From: Actinomadura luzonensis
Lineage (GTDB): Bacteria > Actinomycetota > Actinomycetes > Streptosporangiales > Streptosporangiaceae
Direction of reading: 5' to 3'
Assembly (NCBI RefSeq): GCF_022664455.2
Contig: NZ_JAKRKC020000001.1
Coordinates: forward strand, 4,717,001-4,781,000
DNA length: 64,000 bases
Below, one piece after another: positions 20,044-29,825 of the stretch (the stretch's first letter is position 1; each line of letters begins with the position of its first letter). The position numbers and the translations under genes were made by a program. The notes beneath the pieces are model-generated. The model worked only from the letters and a program-made list of their open reading frames with translations. It searched no databases and was not told the origin of the DNA.

Positions 20044-21002
20044 TGGCCGTCGCCCCGATGGACACGGCCGCCGCCCCGGCGCGGCGGGCCCGGCACGAGC
20101 AGCCCCCGGCGGGCGGCGGGCGGGCGCGGGTCAACCGGCACCTGCTGCGGCTGCCGTTCTACCTGCTGTCGCTCACCATGGTGGTGCCGTTCTACTGGCT
20201 GGTCATCACGGTGCTGAAGCCGCCGGCGGAGCTGTCCAGGATCCCGCCGTCGTTCGTGCCGCGGTCGCCGTCGTACGTGAACTTCTACGACCCCGGCTGG
20301 TCGGCGCGGCAGGTCAACCCCGGGCACCTGGCGGGCGTCCTCCAGCGTTTCCAGGTGGACTTCGGGTTCTGGCGGTTCCTGTTCAACAGCGTCGTCATCA
20401 CCACGTCGATCACCGTCGGGTCGCTGCTGATCTGCTCGCTGGCGGCGTACGTGATCACCAAGCACCAGATCAAGGGGCGGCGGGTCATCTTCCTGATGGT
20501 CATCGCGTCGATGATGGTGCCCTGGCAGACGACGCTGATCCCGAACTACGTCATCATGCGCAACCTGGGCTGGCTGGACACCTACACCGCCTACATCGTG
20601 CCGGCCCTGGCCAAGGCGTTCGTGCTGTTCTTCCTCGTGCAGTTCCTGCAGTCGGTGCCGGACGAGCTGATCCAGGCGGCCCGGGTGGACGGCGCCGGGG
20701 AGTGGCGCATCTGGTGGAAGATCGTGCTGCCGCTGCTGCGGCCGGCGCTGGCGGCGATGTCGATCTTCATCGTGCTGGCGGAGTGGAACAACTTCCTGTG
20801 GCCGCTGGTCATCGTGCAGAGCGACGAGATGGCGAACCTGCCGGTGGCGCTGGCCCGGCTCAACTCCTACTTCGGGGCGCCGGACCAGCAGGGGGCGATC
20901 ATGGCGGGCGGGCTGATCGCGTCCGTCCCGACGATCGTGTTCTTCCTGGTGTTCCAGAAGTACTTCACGCGGGGGATCGCGCTCAGCGGCCTCAAGGGGT
21001 GA
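20043..21002 (+). CDS. CUT1-family sugar ABC permease (MalG type)
   Basis: A 319-residue membrane protein. A disordered, Ala/Pro/Arg-rich N-terminal 30 residues precede six membrane segments. The EAA loop reads IQAARVDGAGEWRIWWKI near 210-227, and the C-terminus KYFTRGIALSGLKG is typical of MalG partners. An insertion of about 40 residues between the first two segments (PRSPSYVNFYDPGW...QRFQ) is common in this subgroup. It is the last gene of the importer operon, followed by a strong hairpin at 21023-21061. Confidence 0.93.
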   Translation: MAVAPMDTAAAPARRARHEQPPAGGGRARVNRHLLRLPFYLLSLTMVVPFYWLVITVLKPPAELSRIPPSFVPRSPSYVNFYDPGWSARQVNPGHLAGVLQRFQVDFGFWRFLFNSVVITTSITVGSLLICSLAAYVITKHQIKGRRVIFLMVIASMMVPWQTTLIPNYVIMRNLGWLDTYTAYIVPALAKAFVLFFLVQFLQSVPDELIQAARVDGAGEWRIWWKIVLPLLRPALAAMSIFIVLAEWNNFLWPLVIVQSDEMANLPVALARLNSYFGAPDQQGAIMAGGLIASVPTIVFFLVFQKYFTRGIALSGLKG

Positions 21003-21022
21003 GGCGCCCGCGCCCGGCATGC

Positions 21023-21061
21023 GACCGCCCGCCGCCCCCTGAGCGGGGACGGCGGGCGGTC
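21023..21061. terminator. Bidirectional terminator between the sugar importer and the DEAD-box gene
   Basis: Arms GACCGCCCGCCG(-)CCCC and GGGGACGGCGGGCGGTC pair over 16-17 bp with a single bulge and a short CTGAGC loop. It lies between two convergent genes. There is no U tract, usual for high-GC actinobacteria. Confidence 0.8.
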
Positions 21062-21096
21062 GGCGCCGAAGGTCCTGAGCCCGGGCGGGCTACAGG

Positions 21097-23100
21097 TCAG
21101 CGGGTGTGGCGGCGGTCGGACGAGAACGGGCGCGGGCGCTTGCCGCGGTCGTCGGAGCCACGCCAGTCGCCCCGCGAGCCACGGTCCTGCCCGCCCCGGC
21201 CGCCGCGGTCGTCGCCGCGGTAGCCGCCACGGTCGGCCGAGTAGCCACGGTCACCCGAGAAACCACGGTCACCCGAGAAACCACGGTCACCCGAGTAGCC
21301 GCGGTCACCGGAGAAACCGCGGTCGCCCGAGGGGGCGCGGTCGCCGGAGAAGCCACGGTCGCCCGAGGGAGCGCGGTTGCCGGAGAAGCCGCGGTCGTCG
21401 CGGTAGCCGCGCTCGCCACGGTAGCCGCCGCGCCGGTCGTCGCCGCCGTTGACGGGGCGCTCGCCGGAGAAGCCACGGTCACCCGAGAAGCCACGGTCGC
21501 CGGAGAAACCACGGTCGGTCGAGTAGCCACGGTCACCCGAGAAGCCACGCTCGCCCGAAGGGCCGCGGTCGCCCTGGTAGCCGCGCCTCGGCCGGTAGCC
21601 GCGGTCGCGGTCGCCGCCGACGGTGCGCGGCTCGTCGGCGTGCCGGCGCGGACGCCGGTCCTCGCCGCCGCCCGAGAACGGGCGCTCGCCGCCGCCGGAG
21701 AACGGGCGCTCGCCGTCCTCGTGGCGGCGCGGGCGGCGCTCGCCGTCGAAGTCGCGGCGCGGCCGGCGGCCCCGCCGCTCGGAGCCGCCGTGGCCGCCGC
21801 CCTCACGCCGCGGGCGCAGGGGCTTGCGGACGTCCGGCTCCCACACGGGGATGGACTCGCCGCTCGGGATGCGGGCGCCGGTCACCTCGGCGACCCGCGG
21901 GTGGCCCGGGGTGGCCTTGAGGCGGAACGGGTGGATGCCCGCCCGGCGGGTCAGCGCGTCGGTGGAGCGCCGCTCGCTGGGCAGCACCAGCGTGACGACG
22001 GTGCCCTTCTCGCCGGCCCGCGCGGTGCGCCCGCCGCGGTGCAGGTAGCTCTTGTGGTCCTGGGGCGGGTCCACGTGCAGCACCAGCGAGATGTTGTCCA
22101 CGTGGATGCCGCGCGCCGCGACGTCGGTGCAGACCAGCACGTTGATGGAGCCCTCGCGGAACTCCGCCAGGATGCGGGTGCGCTGGTTCTGGCGCTTGCC
22201 GCCGTGCAGGCCGCCAGCCTTGACGCCGACGCGGGCCAGCTGCTTGCACAGCCGGTCGACGCCGTGCTGGGTGCGCACGAAGATGATCGTGCGGCCCTCG
22301 CGGTTGGCGATCTCGGCGATCACGTCGAACTTGTCGTCGCGGGTCACCTGCATCACGTGGTGCTCCATGGTGTCGACCGGCGAGGTCGCCGGCGCCACGG
22401 AGTGCGTGATGGGGTTCTTCAGGAAGCGCTGCACCAGCTTGTCGACGTCGCCGTCGAGCGTGGCCGAGAACAGCAGCCGCTGGCCGTCGGCCGGGGTCTG
22501 CGCGAGCAGGTCGGTGACGACGGGGAAGAAGCCGAGGTCGCACATGTGGTCGGCCTCGTCCAGGACGCTGACCTCGACGTCGGCGAGCGAGCACTCGCCC
22601 TGCCTGATGAGGTCGCCGAGCCGCCCGGGGGTGGCGATGACGAGGTCGACGCCGCGCCGCAGCGCCTCGATCTGCTTGCCCATGGACATGCCGCCGACGA
22701 CGACCTTCATGCGCAGCCCGAGGCCGCGGCCGAGAGGTTCGAGGGCGTCGTGGACCTGGAGCGCGAGCTCGCGGGTCGGCACGAGGATCATGGCGCGGGG
22801 CCGCCCGGGGGCGGGCCGCACGCCGGCGATGCGGGCCATGGTGGGCAGGCCGAAGGCCAGGGTCTTGCCGGAGCCGGTCTGGCCGCGGCCGAGCACGTCG
22901 TTGCCGGCGAGCACGTCGGGGATCGTCGCGCTCTGGATGGGGAAGGGGCTGTCGAAGCCCAGCCTGGCCAGCCCGGCGACGAGCGGCTTGGGCAGGCCCA
23001 GCAGCTCGAACTCGGACGGGCCCTGCTCGGCGGTGGCGCCGGAGGGCGCGGTGACGCCCTCGTCGTCGAGCGCGGGCAGGACAGCGTCAAGCATGGTCAC
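21097..23100 (-). CDS. DEAD-box ATP-dependent RNA helicase with repeat-rich tail
   Basis: About 667 residues. The helicase core has all motifs: Q motif (FPIQSATIP), Walker A GRGQTGSGKT, PTRELALQ, TPGRLGDL, DEAD in LDEADHMCD, SAT in FSATLD, and in the second domain IIFVRTQHGVDRL, TDVAARGIHV and the HRGGRTARAGEKG motif VI. Residues 430-667 are a low-complexity basic tail of DRGFSG/DRGYSG repeats ending in RHTR, probably for RNA binding and ribosome or degradosome assembly. The GTG at 23100 (VTMLDAVLP) is favoured by AAAGG ten bases upstream; ATG 23094 is possible. A striking palindrome lies in its leader. Confidence 0.9.
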   Translation of the reverse strand: MTMLDAVLPALDDEGVTAPSGATAEQGPSEFELLGLPKPLVAGLARLGFDSPFPIQSATIPDVLAGNDVLGRGQTGSGKTLAFGLPTMARIAGVRPAPGRPRAMILVPTRELALQVHDALEPLGRGLGLRMKVVVGGMSMGKQIEALRRGVDLVIATPGRLGDLIRQGECSLADVEVSVLDEADHMCDLGFFPVVTDLLAQTPADGQRLLFSATLDGDVDKLVQRFLKNPITHSVAPATSPVDTMEHHVMQVTRDDKFDVIAEIANREGRTIIFVRTQHGVDRLCKQLARVGVKAGGLHGGKRQNQRTRILAEFREGSINVLVCTDVAARGIHVDNISLVLHVDPPQDHKSYLHRGGRTARAGEKGTVVTLVLPSERRSTDALTRRAGIHPFRLKATPGHPRVAEVTGARIPSGESIPVWEPDVRKPLRPRREGGGHGGSERRGRRPRRDFDGERRPRRHEDGERPFSGGGERPFSGGGEDRRPRRHADEPRTVGGDRDRGYRPRRGYQGDRGPSGERGFSGDRGYSTDRGFSGDRGFSGDRGFSGERPVNGGDDRRGGYRGERGYRDDRGFSGNRAPSGDRGFSGDRAPSGDRGFSGDRGYSGDRGFSGDRGFSGDRGYSADRGGYRGDDRGGRGGQDRGSRGDWRGSDDRGKRPRPFSSDRRHTR
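21236..21585 (-). repeat. In-frame repeats encoding the helicase tail
   Basis: Imperfect 18-bp units, on the plus strand roughly CCACGGTCACCCGAGAAA, recur in three blocks. Each encodes DRGFSG-like hexapeptides. Variation is mostly at third codon positions and in Phe/Tyr/Ala at one site, so the reading frame is under selection. It resembles a CRISPR at first sight but has no spacers. Confidence 0.8.
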
Positions 23101-23158
23101 GAAAGTCGTGCCTTTCCGTCGAAGTGGCACGTCACTTCTGCGAAAGGACGAGCCAAGA

Positions 23159-23178
23159 TGTACGGCACTCGCCGTACA
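23159..23178. promoter_or_regulatory. Perfect palindrome upstream of the helicase gene
   Basis: TGTACGGC-ACTC-GCCGTACA has perfect 8-bp arms. It lies 60-80 bp before the helicase start, inside the 272-bp gap after sufT. The run of T on the minus strand precedes rather than follows it, so it is not an ordinary terminator for either neighbour. An operator or a leader hairpin is more likely. I do not recognise the binding protein. Confidence 0.6.
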
Positions 23179-23372
23179 GATCAGAAAAAGGGGGGATGCA
23201 CCGGGCGCACCGGCCGCAGGCGGTGCTCGAACGCGCGATGAGGCGTCAGGTACATCTGTTGCCAACGCCGGGATGTTATCGGAAAATTCCCGGCCGGGTT
23301 CGGACCTTCCGAAAACCCTTATGACACGCTGAAACGGCTGACGTCGGACGCCAGCCGCGACAGCGTAAGAGG

Positions 23373-23735
23373 TCAGACGTTGAAGCCTAGCATACGGAGC
23401 TGCTCACGCCCCTCGTCGGTGATCTTGTCCGGCCCCCATGGCGGCAGCCAGACCCAGTTGATCTTCACGTCGGACACCATGCCGTCGAGCGCCGAGTGGG
23501 CCTGGTCCTCGATGACGTCGGTCAGCGGGCAGGCCGCGCTGGTCAGCGTCATGTCGATGGTGGCCACGGGCTTGCCGTCGCCGGCCGGGTCGAGGTTGAG
23601 CCCGTAGACCAGGCCGAGGTCGACGACGTTGATGCCGAGCTCGGGGTCGACGACGTCCTTCAGCGCCTCCATGACCTCCTCGACGTTGACGTCACCGTCG
23701 AAGTCGGTCGTCGGCGTCTCTGTGGGCTTGCTCAC
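23373..23735 (-). CDS. sufT: SufT-like metal-sulfur cluster assembly factor (DUF59/MIP18)
   Basis: A 120-residue MIP18-family protein thought to help mature Fe-S proteins. The core DPELGINVVDLGLVYGL (residues 35-51) and the conserved Cys in TSAACPLTDVIEDQA near 80 are diagnostic. The first 20 residues are disordered. The GTG start at 23735 overlaps the sufU stop and has GAGGAG nine bases upstream. It is the last gene of the SUF operon. Confidence 0.93.
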   Translation of the reverse strand: MSKPTETPTTDFDGDVNVEEVMEALKDVVDPELGINVVDLGLVYGLNLDPAGDGKPVATIDMTLTSAACPLTDVIEDQAHSALDGMVSDVKINWVWLPPWGPDKITDEGREQLRMLGFNV

Positions 23736-24169
23736 TGCGCTGCACTCCTCACCACTGCGTCCTTGTAGGCCATCCAGGACAGCAACGCGCACTTGACGCG
23801 CGCCGGGAACTTGGCCACGCCCGCGAACGCCACCGCGTCGCCGAGCACCTCCTCGTCGGCCGCCACCTGTCCCCTGCCCTGCATGAGGCGGGTGAACTCG
23901 TCGACGACCGACAGCGACTCCTCGACCGACGAGCCGGTGGCCAGCTCGTGCAGCACCGAGGCGGCCGCCTGGCTGATCGAGCAGCCCTGACCGTCGTAGG
24001 AGACGTCCAGGACCTGGTCGCCGTCGACCTTGACCCGGAGCGTGATCTCGTCGCCGCACGTCGGGTTCACGTGGTGGACCTCGGCGTCGTACGGCTCGCG
24101 CAGCCCGCGTCCCTGCGGGTGCTTGTAGTGCTCCAGGATCAGCTCCTGGTACATCGACTCGCCGATCAT
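23732..24169 (-). CDS. sufU: SufU Fe-S assembly sulfurtransferase
   Basis: A 145-residue IscU-like protein. In Gram-positive bacteria SufU is the zinc-bound sulfur acceptor that stimulates the cysteine desulfurase SufS. The metal ligands are visible: Cys38 and Asp40 (NPTCGDE), Cys63 (GQGCSIS) and Cys127 (ARVKCALLSW). It has the 18-21 residue insertion (ELATGSSVEES region) that separates SufU from IscU. It starts three bases after the sufS stop, with AAGGTG inside the end of sufS as ribosome-binding site. Confidence 0.95.
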   Translation of the reverse strand: MIGESMYQELILEHYKHPQGRGLREPYDAEVHHVNPTCGDEITLRVKVDGDQVLDVSYDGQGCSISQAAASVLHELATGSSVEESLSVVDEFTRLMQGRGQVAADEEVLGDAVAFAGVAKFPARVKCALLSWMAYKDAVVRSAAQ

Positions 24170-24171
24170 GG

Positions 24172-25424
24172 CTATGCGAACACCTTCTGAACGTGATGGA
24201 GGCCGCGCACCAGGGCGTCGATCTCGCCCGTGGTGTTGTACAGGTAGAACGACGCCCGCGTGGTCGCGGGTATTCCGAAGCGCAGGTGCAGCGGGCGGGC
24301 GCAGTGGTGCCCGACGCGCACCGCGACGCCGAACTGGTCGTCGAGGATCTGCCCGACGTCGTGCGGGTGGATGCCCTCCAGCGCGAACGACACCGTGCCG
24401 CCCCGCGCCTCCAGCGTCTCCGGGCCGATGACCCGCAGGCCGGGCACGTCGCGCAGCGCCTCCAGCGCGTAGCCGGTCAGCTCGCGCTCGTGCGCCTCGA
24501 TCGCGTCCAGGCCGATGCCGGTGAGGTAGTCGGCGGCCGCGCCGAGGCCGATGGCCTCCACGATCGGCGGCGTGCCGGCCTCGAACTTGTGCGGGGCCGG
24601 CGCGTAGGTCGAGTGGTCCATCCAGACCGCCTCGATCATCTCGCCGCCGCCGAGGAACGGCGGCATGGCGTCGAGCAGCTCGGCCCGCCCCCACAGCACG
24701 CCGATGCCGGACGGGCCGACCATCTTGTGGCCGGTGAAGGCCACGAAGTCGGCGCCGAGCGCGGCGACGTCCACCGGGTGGTGCGGCACGGACTGCGAGG
24801 CGTCGAGCATGATGAGCGCCCCGGCCTCGTGGGCCCGCCGGGCCAGCTCGGCGACCGGGTTGACGGTGCCGAGCACGTTGGACTGGTGGGCCACCGAGAC
24901 GATCTTCGTCCGCTCGGTGATGACGCCGTCGGCCAGGTCGAGCCGGCCCTCGTCGGTGACGCCGAACCACTTCAGCGTGGCGCCGGTGCGCTGCGCGAGC
25001 AGCTGCCACGGCACGATGTTGGAGTGGTGCTCCATCTCGGAGATGACGATCTCGTCACCAGGGCCGAGGGTGAAGCGCGGGTCGGTGTTGGCGGGGTTGC
25101 CGAAGGAGTAGGCGACCAGGTTGAGCGCTTCGGAGGCGTTCTTGGTGAAGACCACCTCGTCGCGCGACGGCGCGCCGACGAACGCCGCGATCTTGTCGCG
25201 GGCGCCCTCGTACGCCTCCGTGGACTCCGCCCCGAGCACGTGCATGGCCCGGCCCACGTTGCTGTAGTGCAGGGCCAGGTGCTCGCGCATCGTCTCGATG
25301 ACCTGGTTGGGCTTCTGCGAGGAGTTGCCCGAGTCGAGGTAGACGAGCGGTCGCCCGTCGGGCAGCTCGCGGGAGAAGACCGGGAAGTCCTTCCTGATCC
25401 GCTCCACGTCCAAGCTGGTGGAAG

Positions 25425-25428
<4 letters not shown>
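24172..25428 (-). CDS. sufS: Cysteine desulfurase SufS
   Basis: A 418-residue class II PLP-dependent cysteine desulfurase that takes sulfur from cysteine for Fe-S assembly. Visible features are EMEHHSNIVPW (PLP-stacking His), SVAHQSNVLGT, the PLP-lysine loop FVAFTGHKMVGPSG near residue 235, and the active-site Cys in VRVGHHCARPLH near 376, with the short loop typical of type II enzymes that need SufU. The ATG overlaps the sufC stop by 4 bp. Confidence 0.96.
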
Positions 25429-26171
<743 letters not shown>

Positions 26172-26177
26172 GATCGC

Positions 26178-26498
26178 TTATGACTCCTTCGAGAGCGAGA
26201 CGAGGACGTCATCGCCGTCGATCTTGACTGTGTAGACGTTCACGGGCTTGGTGGCGGGCGGGCCGGTCGGCTTGCCGGTGCGCACGTCGAAGCACGAGCC
26301 GTGCAGCCAGCACTCCAGCGTGCCGTCGTAGACCTCGCCCTCGCTGAGCTTGACCTCGGCGTGCGAGCAGACGTCGTGCAGCGCGAAGACGTCGCCGCCC
26401 TTGCGCACCAGCGCGACGGGGGTCTCCCCCACCTCGACGCCGAGGACGCCGCCGTCGGGGATGTCGGCGAGCGCGCAGACCTTCTCGAACGCGCTCAC
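26178..26498 (-). CDS. Rieske [2Fe-2S] ferredoxin of the SUF operon
   Basis: A 106-residue soluble Rieske protein of the BphF/NirD-like type. Cluster ligands are CSH near residue 43 and CWLH near 63, separated as usual (C-x-H ... C-x2-H). The GTG start overlaps the sufD stop. Its place between sufD and sufC is a conserved actinobacterial arrangement, which suggests a role as electron donor or as a client of assembly; no partner oxygenase is present. Confidence 0.9.
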   Translation of the reverse strand: MSAFEKVCALADIPDGGVLGVEVGETPVALVRKGGDVFALHDVCSHAEVKLSEGEVYDGTLECWLHGSCFDVRTGKPTGPPATKPVNVYTVKIDGDDVLVSLSKES

Positions 26499-27616
26499 CG
26501 GGCGAGCTCCGCCTCCACGGCGCTCATGACGCGCTCGCGGATCTCCTCGATCTGGATCTTCTCGATGAGCTGGCCGAGGAAACCCCGCACGACCAGGCGG
26601 CGCGCCTCGTCGTAGGGGATGCCGCGGGCCTGGAGGTAGAAGATGTGCTCGTCGTCGAGGCGGCCGGAGGCGGAGGCGTGCCCCGCGCCGGCGACCTCGC
26701 CGGTGAGGATCTCCAGGTTGGGCACCGAGTCGGCGCGGGCGCCGTCGGTGAGGATGAGGTTGCGGTTGAGCTCGTAGGTGTCGGTGCCCTCGGCCTCGAC
26801 CCTGATGATGACGTCGCCGATCCAGACGGCGTGCGCCTGCTCGCCCTGGAGCGCGCCGCGGTAGTCGACGTTGCTCTTGCAGTTGGGCTGCGAGTGGTCG
26901 ACCAGCAGGCGGTGCTCCAGGTGCTGACCGGCGTCGACGAAGTAGACGCCCGACAGGTCGGCGTCGCCGCCCGGCGCGGTGTAGGCCACGCTGGGCGACA
27001 GGCGCACCAGGTCGCCGCCGAGCGTCACGACGAAGCCGCGGAAGGTCGCGTCCTTGGCGAGCTGGGCGTGGTGGTGGGAGACGTGCACGGCGTCGTCGTC
27101 CCAGTCCTGGAGGCTGACGACCTTGAGGTTGGCGCCCTCGCCGACGATGAACTCGATGTTGTCGGCGTAGACGGCGCTGCCCTTGTGGTCGAGCACGAGC
27201 ACGGCCTCGGCCAGCGGCTCCACCTTGACCACGAGGTGGCCGTAGGCGGCGCCGTCGCCCTCGCCGGTGAGGGTGAGGACGGTCGGCTTGCTGGCGACGG
27301 CCTCGCGCGGCACCGTGACGACGGTGGCCTTCTCGAAGCTGTTCCACGCCTGGGCGCTGACCCGGTCGGTGGGCGTGAACGCCTTGCCGACGCGGGCGTC
27401 GTCGCGGCCGACCGTCTCGACGGTGACCTCGGGAGCGGCGTCGACGTCGAGACGGACGTGACCGGCCGCCTCGGCCTTGCCGTTGTGCAGGCCCTTCAGC
27501 CGCGACAGCGGCGTGAAGCGCCACGCCTCCTCGCGGCCGGTCGGGACCTCGAAGTCGCCCAGGTCGTAGGACGCCTTCTCGTGCAGGGTCGACAGGGGCT
27601 TCTCGTTCAGGCCCAT
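26495..27616 (-). CDS. sufD: Fe-S assembly scaffold protein SufD
   Basis: A 373-residue beta-helix protein that forms the SufBC2D scaffold. The C-terminal signature is recognisable: SASGRLDDEHIFYLQARGI followed by EARRLVVRGFLGQLIEKI. The central region carries LVDHSQPNCKSNVDYRG, and the N-terminal third is variable as usual. The ATG overlaps the sufB stop (TGATG). Confidence 0.95.
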   Translation of the reverse strand: MGLNEKPLSTLHEKASYDLGDFEVPTGREEAWRFTPLSRLKGLHNGKAEAAGHVRLDVDAAPEVTVETVGRDDARVGKAFTPTDRVSAQAWNSFEKATVVTVPREAVASKPTVLTLTGEGDGAAYGHLVVKVEPLAEAVLVLDHKGSAVYADNIEFIVGEGANLKVVSLQDWDDDAVHVSHHHAQLAKDATFRGFVVTLGGDLVRLSPSVAYTAPGGDADLSGVYFVDAGQHLEHRLLVDHSQPNCKSNVDYRGALQGEQAHAVWIGDVIIRVEAEGTDTYELNRNLILTDGARADSVPNLEILTGEVAGAGHASASGRLDDEHIFYLQARGIPYDEARRLVVRGFLGQLIEKIQIEEIRERVMSAVEAELAR

Positions 27617-29028
27617 CAGCCGACGGCTCCTTCCATCTGCAGCTCGATCAGCCGGTTGAGCTCGAGCGCGTACTCCATGGGCAGCTCACGGGCGATCGGC
27701 TCGACGAAGCCGCGCACGATCATCGCCATCGCCTCGTCCTCGTCGAGCCCGCGGCTCATGAGGTAGAAGAGCTGGTCCTCGCTGACCTTGGAGACCGTGG
27801 CCTCGTGACCCATCGAGACGTCGTCCTCGCGGACGTCGACGTAGGGGTAGGTGTCGGAGCGGCTGATCTGGTCGACCAGCAGCGCGTCGCACTTGACGGT
27901 GCTGGCGCTGCCGTGGGCGCCCTCCTCGATCTGCACGAGACCGCGGTAGGAGGTGCGGCCGCCGCCGCGCGCCACCGACTTGGAGATGACGCTGGAGCTG
28001 GTGTTGGGCGCCAGGTGCACCATCTTGGAGCCGGCGTCCTGGTGCTGGCCCTCGCCGGCGAAGGCGACGCTCAGCGTCTCGCCCTTGGCGTGCTCGCCCA
28101 TGAGGTAGACGGCCGGGTACTTCATCGTGACCTTGGAGCCGATGTTGCCGTCGATCCACTCCATGGTGGCGCCCTCGTAGGCGACGGCGCGCTTGGTGAC
28201 CAGGTTGTAGACGTTGTTCGACCAGTTCTGGATGGTCGTGTAACGGCAGCGGGCGTTCTTCTTCACGATGATCTCGACGACCGCGCTGTGCAGCGAGTCG
28301 CTGGAGTAGATCGGCGCGGTGCAGCCCTCGACGTAGTGGACGTAGCTGTTCTCGTCGACGATGATCAGGGTGCGCTCGAACTGGCCCATGTTCTCGGTGT
28401 TGATCCGGAAGTAGGCCTGCAGCGGGATCTCGACCTCGACGTTCGGCGGCACGTAGATGAACGAGCCGCCCGACCACACGGCGGTGTTGAGCGCGGCGAA
28501 CTTGTTGTCGCCGACCGGGATCACCGAGCCGAAGTACTCCTTGAAGAGCTCCTCGTGCTCCTTCAGGCCCGTGTCGGTGTCGACGAAGATGACGCCCTTC
28601 TCCTCGAGGTCCTCGCGGATCTTGTGGTAGACGACCTCGGACTCGTACTGGGCGGCGACGCCGGCGATGAGGCGCTGCTTCTCCGCCTCGGGGATGCCGA
28701 GCTTGTCGTAGGTGTTCTTGATGTCGGCGGGCAGCTCGTCCCAGGAGGCGGCCTGCTTCTCCGTCGAGCGCACGAAGTACTTGATGTTGTCGAAGTCGAT
28801 GCCGGTGAGGTCGGAGCCCCAGGTCGGCAGCGGCTTCTTGTCGAACAGGCGGAGGCCCTTCAGGCGAAGGTCGAGCATCCACTCCGGCTCGTTCTTGAGC
28901 GCGGAGATGTTGCGGACGACCTCCTCGGACAGGCCACGCTTGGCCGCCGCGCCCGCGGCATCCGGGTCGGCCCAGCCGAACTTGTAATTCCCGAGGCCTT
29001 CCAGCTCCGGGCGGTCGGTGACAGTCAC
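27616..29028 (-). CDS. sufB: Fe-S assembly scaffold protein SufB
   Basis: A 470-residue SufB, the main scaffold on which clusters are built. It contains the conserved segments FSRSTEKQ-like [17 protein letters not shown], the Cys-bearing [20 protein letters not shown] (the Cys equivalent to the E. coli sulfur acceptor), and the C-terminal [20 protein letters not shown] with [14 protein letters not shown]. The GTG start overlaps the stop of the regulator gene, so regulator and scaffold are translated together. Confidence 0.97.
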   Translation of the reverse strand: MTVTDRPELEGLGNYKFGWADPDAAGAAAKRGLSEEVVRNISALKNEPEWMLDLRLKGLRLFDKKPLPTWGSDLTGIDFDNIKYFVRSTEKQAASWDELPADIKNTYDKLGIPEAEKQRLIAGVAAQYESEVVYHKIREDLEEKGVIFVDTDTGLKEHEELFKEYFGSVIPVGDNKFAALNTAVWSGGSFIYVPPNVEVEIPLQAYFRINTENMGQFERTLIIVDENSYVHYVEGCTAPIYSSDSLHSAVVEIIVKKNARCRYTTIQNWSNNVYNLVTKRAVAYEGATMEWIDGNIGSKVTMKYPAVYLMGEHAKGETLSVAFAGEGQHQDAGSKMVHLAPNTSSSVISKSVARGGGRTSYRGLVQIEEGAHGSASTVKCDALLVDQISRSDTYPYVDVREDDVSMGHEATVSKVSEDQLFYLMSRGLDEDEAMAMIVRGFVEPIARELPMEYALELNRLIELQMEGAVG

Positions 29029-29726
29029 CTTCCGGTCTCCTTGCTCTTGTCTCTATGTGCGGAATCAGCCAGCGACTGTGGGCTCACGTGCGTCGTGCAG
29101 ACCCCGTCGCCGTGGGCGATCGTGGCCAGCCGCTGCACCGGCGTGCCGAGGAGCTGGGCGAACGCCTCCGTCTCGGCCTCGCAGAGCTGCGGGAACTCGG
29201 CGGCCGCGTGGGCCACCGGGCAGTGGTGCTGGCAGAGCTGGTCGCCGCCGGACTTGGCCTTGCTGGCCGAGGCGGCGTACCCCTCAGCCGACAGCGCCTG
29301 CGCCAGCACCTGGACCCGCTGGTCGGCCGGCACCGCGCGCATGACCGGCTCCAGCCGCTTGACCAGGCCGGAGACCTGCGAGCGGGCGAAGTCGGCCACC
29401 GCGTCCTCGCCGATGCGCTCGGCCAGGTAGCGCAGGGCGCTGCCGGCGAGGTCGTCATAGGCGTGCTCGAAGGCGCTGCGCCCCGCGTCGGTGATGGCGA
29501 ACAGCTTGGCCGGGCGCCCGCGCCCGCGCTGCCCGCGCGGGCGCACCGTGCGGGGCTCGATCATCCCGTCGGCCAGCAGGGCGTCGAGGTGACGCCGGAC
29601 GGCGGCGGGCGTGAGCCCGAGCCGCTCGCCCAGGGCGGCGGCCGCGACGGGACCATGCTCCAGGATCAGCCGGGCGACGCGGGCACGCGTGCCGCGCTCG
29701 CTACCGGGCTCGATCGTCGTGGGCAT
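29025..29726 (-). CDS. sufR: SufR-like winged-helix regulator of the SUF operon
   Basis: A 233-residue ArsR/DeoR-type regulator. The winged helix lies at residues 15-75 ([53 protein letters not shown]). The C-terminal half has four well-placed Cys residues ([24 protein letters not shown]) able to hold an Fe-S cluster, as in SufR. Cluster loading would signal sufficiency and repress the operon. It is the first gene of the operon. The start is uncertain: ATG 29726 is chosen, GTG 29735 is possible. A strong iron box lies about 80 bp upstream. Confidence 0.9.
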   Translation of the reverse strand: MPTTIEPGSERGTRARVARLILEHGPVAAAALGERLGLTPAAVRRHLDALLADGMIEPRTVRPRGQRGRGRPAKLFAITDAGRSAFEHAYDDLAGSALRYLAERIGEDAVADFARSQVSGLVKRLEPVMRAVPADQRVQVLAQALSAEGYAASASKAKSGGDQLCQHHCPVAHAAAEFPQLCEAETEAFAQLLGTPVQRLATIAHGDGVCTTHVSPQSLADSAHRDKSKETGR

Positions 29727-29806
29727 GTTTTTCACAACATCAGTGTGCCGTAAATCCTTCCCGGCCGACAAACGGATCGGAGCAGCTCGGCAATGTAATT
29801 TGTCAC

Positions 29807-29825
29807 GCAGGGTAGCCTTACCTAA
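29807..29825. promoter_or_regulatory. DtxR/IdeR-type iron box in front of the SUF operon
   Basis: On the minus strand this 19-mer reads TTAGGTAAGGCTACCCTGC, against the DtxR/IdeR/DmdR consensus TTAGGTTAGGCTAACCTAA. Fifteen of 19 positions agree; the first half is nearly perfect. It overlaps the stop codon of the upstream MFS gene and lies about 80-100 bp before sufR, just upstream of an AT-rich stretch (ACAAATTACATTG) that could be the -10. It predicts iron-responsive control of Fe-S assembly. Confidence 0.7.

Noticed and set aside
21236-21585. Possible CRISPR-like array
   Set aside because: Units are adjacent, without unique spacers, and stay in frame encoding DRGFSG peptides of the helicase tail. 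No cas genes are present.
23159-23178. The palindrome as a rho-independent terminator for sufT
   Set aside because: Read on the minus strand, the T-rich run comes before the hairpin, and the hairpin sits some 190 bp past the sufT stop and close to the helicase start. An operator or leader element fits better.
21106-23241. A 711-codon plus-strand open frame opposite the DEAD-box helicase
   Set aside because: Its repeats are the antisense reading of the helicase tail. It has no start signal of its own and no recognisable domain.
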